A DNA stretch of 64,000 nucleotides from Adiantum capillus-veneris (lineage: Eukaryota; Streptophyta; Polypodiopsida; Polypodiales; Pteridaceae). How positions within the stretch are numbered: position 1 is the stretch's first letter; each line of letters opens with the position of its first letter. The notes beneath the pieces were generated by a model. That model did no database searches. It saw only the letters and a list, made by a program, of their open reading frames with translations, and had not been told where the DNA came from. Position numbers and translations under genes: made by a program. Shown piece after piece: positions 52,860-64,000 of the stretch. The stretch lies in contig CM043959.1 of NCBI GenBank assembly GCA_014529385.2, positions 56,259,753 to 56,323,752 on the forward strand. Direction: 5' to 3'.

Positions 52860-53640
52860 CCAACTTCTAGAGTGGCTTAAGAAATTTGCAGATGTGTTTC
52901 CAAAGGACCTCTCAAATTTAACCCCCCCCCCCTCCCCCCAACATAGACCATGAGATATAAACATTTCCAGGTAGTGAACCTATTTCCAAAAGACCTTACA
53001 AAATGTCTCTACCCAAAGCCATAGAGCTCAGGAAACAGCTTTGACAACTAATCTAGCAAGTTTTCATCCGTCCAAGTATTTCTCCATGGGGAGCACCTGT
53101 TCTATTTCAAAAAAAAAGAAGGATGGATCCTTACGCCTTTGTGAGGCCTTAATCAGGTAACCGTAAAGAACAAGTATCCTATCCCTATCATAGACGAACT
53201 TTTGAACAGATTGCACGTGGCCAAAATGTTCACAAAAATTGATCTCAGTCAGGGTATCATCAAATCTAGATCAAAGAAACAGACATATACAAGACTGCAT
53301 TCAACACTCGATATGGGCACTATAAGTTCATAGTCATGCCCTTTGGCCTTACAAATGCACTAGCAACTTTCAATCGGCTCATGCAGGATATATTGCAAGA
53401 ATACTTGGATGATTTTGTTCTGGTATTCTTCGATGATATATTGGAATGTTCTAAAGATGCTTAGGAGCATGAGGAACATGTATCCAAGGTTTTGAGTATT
53501 CTTCGACAACATCAATTATATGCCAAGATGAGCAAATGTGTCTTTTGTACTCCTGAAGTCAGCTATCTTGGATTTATCATATCTTCTAAGGGGATCTCAG
53601 TGGACCCTGGTTAAGGACATTATAGAATGGCCACAATCCA
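52860..53640 (+). pseudogene. B2 reverse transcriptase, heavily decayed
   Basis: Segments in different frames: Ser-Pro-Trp-Gly-Ala-Pro near 53085, Lys-Asn-Lys-Tyr-Pro-Ile-Pro near 53170, Ile-Asp-Leu near 53240, Phe-Phe-Asp-Asp near 53430, and Tyr-Leu-Gly-Phe-Ile near 53565. A C-rich slippage tract (52921-52937) lies just before it. At least four frameshifts. Confidence 0.7.
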
Positions 53641-54505
53641 AAACTATCAGTAAAATTAGAGGGTTTCTAGGTATTAGAATGTGGTATAGAATATTCATCA
53701 AAGATTATGCACTCATTGCTACACCCTTGACTCAGCTACTCAAGAAATACTTTAAGCTTACATGGGAGAGAGAACAAGAAGATTGTTTCCAACAACTGAA
53801 ACAATACCTCACCTCTGCTCCCGTACTCGAGCTACCCGATTTTACTCAAGATTTTGAGGTAGTTACAGATGCAAGAGGACTCACTGTGGGGGGAGTCTTA
53901 ACACAGGAAGGCGGACCAGTTGCCTACACTTCCAAAAAATTAAGGCTTCATGAATTAAACTATCTAGCTCATGACTTGGAATTATTAGTTGTTATTCATG
54001 CCCTCAAGTTATGGAGACATTATCTATTGGGGCGCACATTTCAATTGATCACTGATCACCAGAGTCTAAAATGGATTTCTTCCCAACCAACCCTTAACAT
54101 GAGACAAAGACGATGGATAAACTTCTTCAGGAATATGATTTTCAAATAAAATACAGACCCGGAAAGGAACATGTAGTTGTCGTCGATGCCCTTAGCAAAA
54201 AAGCCTTCCTTGGAGCCATCTCCATGGCCAACAATCTAATATTGGATAAGGTGAGAAAATGCTCACAGAAAGATGAAGCCTATCTTCAACTCATTCAAAT
54301 TCTCATCCAAGAAGATGCAGCAGAAAAAGAAAAAGTCATAGTAAAGGACCATTATATGGAGGATGGCCTTCTTTACTATAGACATCGACTTTACATTCCT
54401 AAGGATACCTCCCTAAAGCAGTTAATTCTTCATGAAGGTCATGATATTCCAATATCAGGGCACCTGGGATACGCAAAAACTCTTAATACCTTGAGGAAAA
54501 GCTAG
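53600..54505 (+). pseudogene. B2 RNase H and integrase N-terminal module
   Basis: RNase H: Val-Thr-Asp-Ala near 53860, His-Glu-Leu near 53955, Thr-Asp-His-Gln-Ser near 54052, then Asp-Ala-Leu-Ser near 54186 after a frame change at about 54130. The integrase lead-in has His-Glu-Gly-His and Gly-His-Leu-Gly-Tyr-Ala-Lys-Thr near 54460. A TAG at 54503 ends it; the Cys pair of the zinc module is lost in the degraded stretch that follows. Confidence 0.75.
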
Positions 54506-54585
54506 TTCTAGATAGGAATGAAGAGGGATGTACTTCAATACAGCAAACAATGCCTCCTTGTCAGAGAATCAAGGAAAAATGAGTA

Positions 54586-55248
54586 ATGATGCCAGGAAAG
54601 TTGCAACCCTTAGACATACCTCAAATGAAGTGGGAATTCATTAGCATGGATTTCGTCATAGGCCTCCACACAGTTCAAGGAGGATATGATTCCCTAATGG
54701 TATTTGTGGATATGCTTACTAAAGCCTCCCATCTAATACCAGTAAAACCCATTTATACAGCCTCAGATATAAGCAGGATCTTTGTTAAGGAGATCTTTAG
54801 ACTACATGGACTTTCAAAGACAACTATCAGTGACAAAGATGCAAAGTTCACTTCCAAGTTTTGGAAGGCTCTATTTGAAGCTTTAGGAACACAACTATGC
54901 TTCAGCTCGGTATATCATCTTGAGACAGATGGACAAACAGAATGGGTAAACCAAGTAATTGAAGATGTCCTTTGAGCCTATTGTAGTAGAGAACGCCGTA
55001 AGTGGATTCAATTTCTTCCCTTGGTAGAATTTGCCTATAACTCCTCTCTCCATAAAAGCATTGGGATGTCAGCTTTCAATGCTCTATATGGGCAGGAATG
55101 CATATCACCATTGAATTTCTCTGACCCTACTATAAGGGTGGAAGCCTCAGAGAAAATGCTAGAGGAAATAGAAGCCCATACCAAAGCCATGCAACAAGAT
55201 ATTCATGCAGCTAAGGATCGTCAAAAGCATTATGCATACCAAACGTGA
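54586..55248 (+). pseudogene. B2 integrase core
   Basis: Ser-Met-Asp-Phe-Val (first Asp near 54650), Ser-Asp-Lys-Asp-Ala-Lys-Phe-Thr-Ser (second Asp near 54830) and Gln-Thr-Glu-Trp-Val (Glu near 54940) are all present. One TGA at about 54973 interrupts, after which Glu-Phe-Ala-Tyr-Asn continues in the same frame to 55248. Confidence 0.85.
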
Positions 55249-55690
55249 TCTGATCGGATCTTCAAACAAGGAGACAAGGTTTTTCTTCGAGTGTGTCCAA
55301 AAAGAAGCAATCTATCTCTGGGAAAATTCAAAAAGCTTAGTCCCATATGTTGTGGTCCTTATGAAATAGTCTAGGTCCTCGGTGATCAAGCCTACAAAAT
55401 AAAGCTGCCAAAACACATCAAAGTTCATGATGTATTTCACGTCAGCCTACTAAAACCCTACATCCCAAATCCCAACCATGCATTGGGGGATGAGCAGATT
55501 GTAATGCAACAGCAAGGAGTGTTGGAGCTTCAGCCAAATTGTATCTTGGAAACTAGAGAAAGAATTCTTAGAAATAGAGTAGTCAGGGAACATTTGTAAA
55601 GTGAAAAGATTATCCAACCAAAGATGCCACTTGGGAAGATGAAACCTCTCTTCTCAAAGACTTTCCCAAATTCGGTTGAGGGCATCTTAA
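55249..55690 (+). pseudogene. B2 integrase tail and chromodomain
   Basis: Gly-Asp-Lys-Val-Phe-Leu, His-Asp-Val-Phe-His-Val-Ser-Leu-Leu-Lys-Pro near 55427, and a chromodomain with Asp-Ala-Thr-Trp-Glu-Asp near 55627. Stops near 55371 and 55597. It parallels B1 33357-33821 residue by residue. Confidence 0.75.
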
Positions 55691-55709
55691 ATTCTTAAGT
55701 TGGGGTGAT

Positions 55710-58700
55710 TCTAAAGTCTCCACCTTTCTAGCTGTCGGAAATGAACTCAAGCTTTAAGAGAAAGCATTGGTCATACATCCGGTAAAAACACTATCTCAAA
55801 AACAATAAAAAATGGTATTTTTGGAATCTTAAGCACAACAAACCATGGGCTAGAAATTTTTAGATTTAAATTCAAACAAAAACTGACCCCGCTAGTTCCT
55901 TTGAAAGATTTAATGTAAATTAAATTTTTAAGAAAATTGGATGGTTGCAGTAATCATTTAAGCATAGACTTTTACTAAGGCCTCCCAGATATTTATGAAA
56001 ATAGAAGAAATAACCTAGAAAATGAGTAGGGTTGATTTTTAAATCAGGCACGCTGTGGGGGGGAGATAGCAGGAGTTGCCAGGCATAAAAATAGCATCAG
56101 ATGGTGCCTTCTTGAGCCTGGGGTCTGCCTGAGCTGCAAGTAGCTGGCTGTTCCAGCCAAGAAAAGTCCAAAAGGCCCAAAAAAACTATAACTAGGGCCA
56201 TAGGCCTCTCATTCTCACTCAGAATTGGAGTCCTTGTCATTTCTCTCTCACATAGAGAGAAACTCTACCAAAAAATCACTAGAGAGAAAACCTCTAGCTA
56301 ATTATCCACGGTAATTAGCCTAATCTTTTTTTTAATTAGCAAAATTATGCTAATTCACCTCTAATTTTTTAATTAATCTAATTAATTGAGAATATTAAAC
56401 TTCTTTATATTATAAATTACTCTCTTAAATTTAATATTTTGCTAATTACTTAGATTAAGATTAGGATTATCTATTAAACCATATTAAGACTGGAATTCAT
56501 CTTTTTAGTCCTAAATTGAGGGTAATTATACTAATTAAACTTAGATTAGTATAAGATAATTATTAGAGTTGTATTACACTATAAAGAAGCTAGAAAAATT
56601 ATATCATAATTTTTTAATTAATTTTTTTAATTAATTAAACATAAATTAAATGTTTTTAATCAAAAACTGATGAGAAACTTACTTAATTAACTCAAATATT
56701 CTTAAGTTAATTATCACAAATAAGAAACACTATTGGAAACACGGGGTAAATTACTCATTAATTGATAATTAATCTAAGTATTTAATTAAGATGAAATTAG
56801 TTGTTTTGAGCCACAAATTTAAGAAGGAAGTTAGTGAAACAGGTTAAATAATTAGGTGCTATTGATCAGAGTTATTTTATATTTTTATTAAGTCGTGATA
56901 ATTACCTTAAGATTAGAAAATTATTTTAGCTATTTTTCTAAGCCAAAATAGACTAATTGTAGCAGAAATTAAAAGGGGGAAATAAGTAAATCAAGTTAGA
57001 TAATTATTTTCTATTTGTAAGAGTTATTTTACATCATAATTAAACTATGATATTTATCTTAATGTCAGAAAGATAATGTAGCTAATTATTAAGTCAAAAT
57101 AGATAAATTTTAGCTAAAATTAGAGTGAGAAAATCAGTTAATCAAATTATATAATTATGTCCTATTTATTAAAGTTATCATACACCTTAAGTAAGCTTAG
57201 ATAATTAGTTTAATGCTCAAAATTTGATTTAGCTATTTATTTTGGCATAAACAGACTAATTTTAATTGAAAATGAAAGGGAAAAATTGGATAACTTATTT
57301 TGATATTTAAAAAGTAATTACTAGAGTTATGGGGTTCCATTATCTACCTAGGATAAATATACCATAATTAGTTAGTTAGTTTAAGTAGTTAAAATTGAGC
57401 AAAAATCTTATTTTTATCTAAAGATTAATTAGGATAAATCGAATCTACTGTCAAAACTCTCTAGAAAAAATACTGTAATTGTAAATCATTGGTTGAACAT
57501 GAAGAAATACAATCTTTAAAAGAAAATGAATATAATAAATATAAAGCTCAAAACAAGGAGATTTCAAGCTTAATAAAGATGAGAAAATTAGAAAAAAGAT
57601 GTATAAATTTATAAGAAAATTATGAGAGCTTAGAAAACCCTTAAAGAATCTAGAATAAAGTTATCTTTTCTAAATAATCAATTAAGAAATTATTAGGTAA
57701 AGAAATAACCCTCTAGGACTACAAATTTAACCTTGATTGGGTTAGAAGAGGAATTAGATTAAATACAAAGGTTAAGTCTAGCTTTCGGGATGATTTATCT
57801 AATAATTAGATGTCCTTTTTCATAAGGATAAGAAATCATGGCACCCAAAAGACCCAAGCCAATCCTCCTTCTCATGATGAGGGTAGTGTTCCTAAACGAA
57901 CTAGAGCGTCACAGGACAAAGAAATCGGGCCTAGTAGTAGGTCCATTGACGAGAGCGTTCAAGCCTCGACACTACAATAAATTCTTGATCATTTCCATGT
58001 GTGTCTTTGTTATAATTAAAGTTTAGCTACTGTAAGTTTTTCTTTAATTATTAACATTGCATACGTAAAGAGGGAGTAAGAAATTAGGAAAAGTAAAAGT
58101 GGCCGAAACAAAAGACATCTTCCAAGAAACCCACGAGCACTTGTTTGTAAATTAGGAAGGAAATTTTTGGGATAAGGCTGGTGGACTTAGGAAAGAATGA
58201 TTGGTCATCCTTAAGACAGCTAGTCTCAAGACACCTCTAATTCCTTGAAATATTTTCACTTCAGGTGATGAGTAATGATGGCTTGTCAGCCGTAGATGAG
58301 TCGGTTTCCCCCATGTATATGGAGTTTGCACCTCCTACATGTGTATGTTTGTGGATACTAGTTAGGAATCGTTTTTATTCTAGGGGAACCGCCCGGTTGT
58401 ATGGACAACTGGTTTGACGTATGGGCGCCCCAAACTTTTGGGTGATGGATTTCCACCATGTTTCTAAATAAGGAAGGGTGATGTTGTTCACGCATGTATA
58501 TGTGTGCTTGAGACAAGTGGAGTATGTGTCAAGATTTTTAAGATATATTATAAGTGACCGTACCTTGTCTTAAGTCTAAAGATGTTTGCTTTCTAAAAGA
58601 CTGTTTTCAATGTTGATTTCAATGCCTTGTCTTAATGAATAACTATGACGGAAAGTTAAAAAGGAATCTCATTATTTTAAGTGTTAAAACACATGTGGTA

Positions 58701-58815
58701 GTAATTAGGAAATAAAAGATCATGTGTAAGTGTGGGGTGGTAAGTGGGGATTGACTAAGGTTGTCAATCATGGACAGGTGGACCTGATTAGTCAAGTAAC
58801 TATCCATTATCGCGC
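55710..58815 (+). repeat. B2 LTR, expanded, AT-rich
   Basis: It follows the aagttggggtga tract. Segments match the B1 LTR: the start (taaagtctccacctt), the Met-Ala-Pro-Lys-Arg region near 57838, the cattgcata region near 58055 and the ggacaggtggac region near 58770. About 1.5 kb of very AT-rich DNA (56310-57840), absent from B1, makes it longer. The right end is estimated. Confidence 0.5.
57838..57981 (+). pseudogene. B2 LTR-borne gag N-terminal exon
   Basis: It starts Met-Ala-Pro-Lys-Arg like B1. One base lost near 57860 shifts the frame into a hydrophilic Ser/Arg/Glu-rich segment that ends at a TAA near 57979. Confidence 0.4.
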
Positions 58816-59251
58816 ACTAAAACATTTAATAAACTTCTCCAATTGGAAGAGGAGTTCACTAGCAAGGGTACCCTCACATCTATTGGGGGGGAAAAGTGTT
58901 GGGTGAGAATACCTTAGTCCAAATTGTGGAAGTTATAGGGCTGAAACAGTCTTAGATTTTTAAAATGTTGTTTCATTTCTGCTATGAGACAGAACTAAGT
59001 CTTCTTCTAAGTCTATAGACCCAAGCCATTGTCAATGGTAAAGGTCTATTCCCTGGATTTTTCTTGTTTAGAGACTCTGATTTTCAATAGGCCTAGAGAC
59101 CTGTCAACGACCCCATCCCAATCTTGGTATTGGTGGGTTGGGGATCTTACACATTACTTCTCTAGGTTTTGCGAAGATGACTAGAAGCCTCTTGAGAGTC
59201 TTTTTGCTTGTGCATGTGCTTTTCTTTTTTCTTGTGTGCATGTGTGTGTGT
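58816..59251. other. No gene recognised
   Basis: Possible remainder of the B2 LTR or flanking DNA. A gtgtgtgtgt run leads into the poly-G tract. Confidence 0.4.

Positions 59252-59300
<49 letters not shown>
59252..59300 (+). repeat. 49-base poly-G homopolymer
   Basis: An unbroken G run followed by tgggtgggtggg. It lies 75 bp left of the Helitron edge. Real tract length is uncertain for any sequencing method. Confidence 0.9.
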
Positions 59301-59301
<1 letters not shown>

Positions 59302-59497
59302 GGGTGGGTGGGAGATTGATTTTTGACACACTCTTGCCCTTCAAATTTCCAAAATGTTGTGAATGTTTTACTATACTAGTAAAAAGGCGTCGCCTTCGGC
59401 GGCGGCACCACCTCCAGCATTGCTATGTGGATTCTTAGACTCAATACTGGCATTCATGACAATTCAAGCCTAGAAGCCAAAAGGAAGACGTTATCCA

Positions 59498-59505
<8 letters not shown>

Positions 59506-59582
<77 letters not shown>
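59506..59582 (+). repeat. (CT)n microsatellite
   Basis: About 38 CT units. Confidence 0.98.
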
Positions 59583-59585
<3 letters not shown>

Positions 59586-59971
59586 ATCCACGGAAGTTCA
59601 AAGCCTTGCACACAGAAGCTAGAAAAACAAAGCTCTCCATCTCTCTCTCTATGTTAGCAGATACCTTACCTGTTGGGCGACGATATTGACTGCAAAGGAA
59701 AAATGTTGCTCTAATAGGGTTTATATAGAGGTATAAGTAAGGTGGACCTTGAGGTAACTACCCGCATCTCTAGGGTGAGGCAATGGCGGTCATGATTGAG
59801 GTAACTCATAGCTCAAATATTCAGGGAATCAGCCATAGCCCGAGGGTGAGGCAAGGGCGATCCTGATGGAGGTTGAGGCCGTCCATAGATTGAGGCATTA
59901 AATACCTCCCCCAACGTTGGCCAACAACAACCACGTACTTGTCCCGCAAATCAATAATGGCTATATCGCAC

Positions 59972-60077
<106 letters not shown>

Positions 60078-60290
60078 CAGGTCTTAAGTTAAACTCTCCT
60101 TATTAAAAAGATCTTTAAGGTCTCTTGGGATAGTTTCCTACGACGTTCAAATACTCTTCTCCTTCTTCTTCTCTCTCTCGACTTGCAAAGCTAAACAGCA
60201 TACGGTAGTTTTAATCACAAAAGCACCAGCATGAGGTCTATGAAAGCTAATCGACAATCGAAATACTGATGCTAGTAGTAGATTAAGATC

Positions 60291-60366
60291 ACAATTCCTA
60301 CCAAGCACAACAAAAAGATACAATGTATACAATTCCTACCAAGCCCAACAAAAAGATACAATGTGT
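60291..60366 (+). repeat. Tandem duplication, unit about 37 bp
   Basis: acaattcctaccaagc opens each of two nearly identical adjacent units. Confidence 0.9.
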
Positions 60367-60733
60367 ACAATAATTACATAACTGGAACAATGACATTCTT
60401 TTTTTTTAGTCCTATATTTTCACTCATCGATCGGCACTCCCTTCTCCTCGACTGCCTCACCACCAAATTGCTCCATGTTGGAGAGCCCACCCGACCTCTT
60501 TCCATTCCTTCTAAGCTCTTGTCTCTGGTGTCTCCAATAATGATCGCCTGTGGTCAAGCTCCTTGCAAAGAGATGCCATTGTCTTCGACAGTGAGTGTTA
60601 TCTTAAACAAACACAGAACAAAATGGTAAATAGGTCTCTCTCTCTCTTTCTCAAACACGCACTGTGCACATGAATATAACTTTTTGATCTCATAGGTCAA
60701 TCTGGTCTTTTCAAGATGTTAATTTAACATTTT

Positions 60734-60971
<238 letters not shown>

Positions 60972-60973
60972 TA

Positions 60974-61000
60974 GGTTGTGTGGTGTGTGTGTTGTGTGTG

Positions 61001-61050
<50 letters not shown>

Positions 61051-61080
61051 TGTGTGTTGTGTGTGTGTGTGTGTGTGTGC
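60974..61080 (+). repeat. (GT)n microsatellite with interruptions
   Basis: Mostly GT with TTG interruptions. Cys/Val-rich open frames across it are artefacts of the repeat. Confidence 0.95.
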
Positions 61081-61572
61081 CCCCAAGGGTGCTGCATCTA
61101 ATCTGCGCCTCTCTATCTTTGCAGACCGGGAGTATGGCATTGACTGGACAGGTCACCACCAGCCAACTCAGCACCAGCAATAGCAACAGTAGCCCGAACC
61201 GGGAGCTTCATTCACACGGCCTCCCATATTGGTCGAGTAAGAAAGAGCATGGTACTTTACATACCGTTGGAACTGCAGGCGATGGTCGCTCACCACAGCA
61301 AAACTTCCGTGCAGGCAATGGTACGTAGTTATTTGCAGGCAATGGTGGCTCACCACAGCAGCAACATCAGCAACAACAGCCCTTATAGCTCGCGCTCTCC
61401 TCAGTAGCTCCCACTCCTTTTGCGCTCTCTAGCTCAGCCCTTGGCTCCGCCCCGCTCAGACGTTGCAGTCAGCTTAGCCCTGCCCTCGGCTTGGCAGACC
61501 TGCATTTTTTGGGTGCCCCTTCAGCGTCTTATCAGCCTCGGCTCTCTTGGCGGGTTTGGCCCTGTGGTTTGC

Positions 61573-61649
<77 letters not shown>
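61573..61649 (+). repeat. (GA)n microsatellite
   Basis: About 38 GA units, opposite in strand to the CT arrays. Confidence 0.98.
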
Positions 61650-61650
<1 letters not shown>

Positions 61651-62098
61651 AGCCGTTGGTTCTTCATCGACTTCCTTGGCTTTCAGCTCCTGCGAGAGTC
61701 CCCTTACAGCTAGCTTAGAACCAGGGAGGACATGGAAGGTCTAGCTTGCGTAGCGCAGAGGAGCCGCACGTTGGGCCTACAGGCGTTGAAGGCCTGGTTG
61801 CAGTATTGCACACCAGCAGTAGCTCGATTGTAATAATGCGCACCGACAACAGCGAGTAGCCCGCTTGCATTATTGTGTAGTGTAGTAGTGCACCGCAAGA
61901 TGATCGCCACCTCTCCGGGCCCTCCTTCTCTCACTTCAGAGCCTGCAGCCTTGTACAATCTCTAAGAAGAGGCCTTGCCTCTCCCTCTCAACTCGACATT
62001 TCGAACCACACACACAGGATGACAACGTGAGCTCTATAGAGCAAGGTCGCTGAGCTCGCGGGGCTTGTGGTGGTGCAGTTCATTCTCTCTAGGAATTA

Positions 62099-62100
<2 letters not shown>

Positions 62101-62170
<70 letters not shown>
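62101..62170 (+). repeat. (CT)n microsatellite
   Basis: About 35 CT units. Confidence 0.98.
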
Positions 62171-62172
<2 letters not shown>

Positions 62173-62399
62173 TCCTTGAAGCATTGCTCGTGCGAAACAA
62201 ATCTGACAGCCACCTTCAAACTTGAAGACCTCTCACCTCATTAGCTATCCTTGATAAGCGTCTGCCTCCCGCGTGTGGTGACGACCGGATAAATTCTCTC
62301 TCAGACTCTCTTTCTTTCTTTTGCCGGATGCATCCAAGAGACGCCACGTGTAAGGGGGGGGGGGGACCGGAATCCCTCCCCCTTTTATAATAGTATAGA

Positions 62400-63230
62400 T
62401 TTGGTATATTTTTTAAATGGTAGCTCACATCTTCACCCGTGAAAAACAATCAAAATAACGCAAAAGGGGAAGGCGGTGTTTTGTCATGTCTTGAGCCTTG
62501 ACGTTGTTGACTAGGATGCAATGACGAAGATAGCAAAGATGGGGCTATCCTTCGACTATGGACCGAGTCCCAAGTTTGCCTAATCTAGAACCAAGAAAAG
62601 ACTCTATTGAGTCAATTTTGTTGAGGCTATCCCTTTGACAAATGATACACTTAGGTTTGAAAATTATGGCAATAGAGAACTTTTGTCAAAAAGTGCACTC
62701 AATGTGACTCATGACTTTAGACTCTCTTTTCCTTTTTGATCATTGATTTGCGATGGAACAAAAAACCATTTTCAACCAAAGGTTCATGTCTAACATAATT
62801 TAGTGAAGAAATTTGGGGAGAGTTTGATCATTTTTTGGCCTGCCCAAAGGGCAAAGGCTATAGAGATCACTTCTCTTTTTGCTTACTAAAATAGGAATAA
62901 AATTGAATTGTATTTTCAAGTATTTTTTGATAGACTTAAAATGTTGATTGGTTGAAATAAGATAGTGGGCACTCATTGAAATGAAGAGTGTGTAAATCTA
63001 ATGACGGACATGTCTTGAGTTTCAAAAAATGAAACGAACGCTCATATATCAAAGAAAAGATTTTGTGTTGCCCAATGTCTTAGAAAGCATGAAACGTTGA
63101 CAGCCTTATATGGTAAATGATAAAGCTTAGAGGCTCCACACATCCCAAGAGTCACTTTTTCATTTTGAAATTTGAGAAGTTCTTTTACCCATCTTTTCAT
63201 TTTGAGAATTTCATTCACGGTTGAAACTCG
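62400..63230. other. No gene recognised
   Basis: AT-rich DNA with stops in all frames and no repeat family I can name. Confidence 0.5.
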
Positions 63231-64000
63231 AGGTAATAACTAAAGTTGTCATTTTCGTTGGTTAAAACTTTATGAAGGAATTTATCCTTTAGAGCTTTAA
63301 TCTTTAAAGTTTTTTTTTTTTGAGATTTTAAAGCTAATCCAATGAGGAACTATAAAAAATAAAATATTAGAAGGTAAAAATTTGAATTAAAGAAAGTGAA
63401 AATGTTACATGGATCCACAGATAGGGGGAGGGTCACCTCGAGACGTTAGAGTTTTAGGACTTACTAACTTAGAACTTTAAAACTTTTAAAGTGAGATTTA
63501 CAACTTAGGGATCTACAGTTTTAATTTGTAAAAGGCGCTCTAAAGCTTAAAAATGTAGAATTTTTAAAGTGGGGTGCAGAGCATAGGGATCTAAAGCTTA
63601 GGGTGTAGAGCTTAAGGGTGCTTTTTTAATTCAATTCACTATGCTTATGTTTTTTTTTAAAGCTTAGAGATAAAGAGATTTTAAAGTGGGATCTAGTCTC
63701 AGATCAAGGCCTAAAATTGACGCTTTTTTTTCATCAAGGGTTAGGTAATAACTAAAGTTTTCATTTTTGTTGGTTAAAACTTTATGGAAGGAATTTATCA
63801 AATAGAGCTTTAATCTTTAAAGATTTTTTTTTTGAGATTTTAAAGCTAATCCAATGAGGAACTAGAGTTTTTTTTTATTAGAAGGTAAAAATTTGAATTA
63901 AAGAAAGTGAAAATGTTACATGGATCCACAGGTAGGGGGAGGGTCACCCCGAGACGTTAGAGTTTTAGGGCTTACTAACTTAGAACTTTAAAGCTTTTAA
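63231..64000. repeat. 512-bp tandem repeat, continuing beyond the window
   Basis: The segment starting aggtaataactaaag at 63231 recurs at 63743 and aligns to the window end with small indels in the T runs. Between the homologous cores are many short ttaaagctta-like palindromic pieces. Confidence 0.9.

Larger units (their letters stand above)
51480..58815 (+). mobile_element. Chromovirus B2 (Ty3/gypsy), 5' LTR missing
   Basis: gag, protease, RT, RNase H, integrase, chromodomain, polypurine tract and a long LTR, all in order and on the plus strand. Its integrase, chromodomain and LTR are close to B1. Stops and frameshifts throughout. Confidence 0.8.

Noticed and set aside
59104-59344. Gly-rich and Pro-rich frames over the G homopolymer
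   Set aside because: Homopolymer translation, not a protein.
61491-61744. Frames reading through the GA array (Arg-Glu repeats)
   Set aside because: Dinucleotide repeat translation.

Overview
The window looks like plant nuclear DNA made almost entirely of transposable elements, many of them broken or nested. I find no intact host gene, tRNA, rRNA or CRISPR array. The evidence for a plant is plant-type Ty3/gypsy chromoviruses with chromodomains, Ty1/copia elements with an initiator-Met primer site, tRNA-Asp-primed Ty3/gypsy elements, a Caulimoviridae-like endogenous pararetrovirus, a Helitron and AT-rich short introns. I cannot fix the lineage; a large-genome vascular plant, perhaps not an angiosperm, is only a guess.

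Layout. 1-3570: relic of an endogenous pararetrovirus (protease, RT, RNase H, promoter, start of the next ORF). 3950-5580: minus-strand pseudogene of unknown function with TATA box, a 76-nt intron, poly(A) signal and three in-frame stops. 6202-18782: E1, a complete minus-strand LTR retrotransposon with gag and protease but no RT or integrase; a 1.1-kb element carrying a long hairpin interrupts its gag. 18783-22663: G, a decayed Ty3/gypsy pol followed by a second protease-like domain. 23898-30821: E2, a relative of E1 with a 5' LTR and a perfect tRNA-Asp primer site. 31274-about 40640: chromovirus A, split by a fragment of a second chromovirus (B1). 40880-42926: H, a coiled-coil-coding element with a 389-bp LTR. 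43467-46920: copia relic followed by a palindromic minisatellite. 47770-51479: minus-strand copia element lacking RT. 51480-58815: chromovirus B2. 59376-62399: minus-strand Helitron full of microsatellites. 63231-64000: a 512-bp tandem repeat running off the window.

The most interesting theme links E1, E2 and G. E1 and E2 share LTRs, a tRNA-Asp primer site, a short-spaced zinc knuckle, an active-site-bearing protease, a conserved Cys-rich domain and a 3' block, but lack RT and integrase. G carries RT and integrase, then a protease-like fold and Trp/Lys-rich motifs like those at the 3' end of E2. This suggests a non-autonomous/autonomous partnership. E1 has nine copies of a 20-bp palindrome in its leader. 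E2 and the DNA just upstream of it have five palindromes of the same size and the same central CGCG but a different sequence, which suggests that the palindrome itself is under selection.
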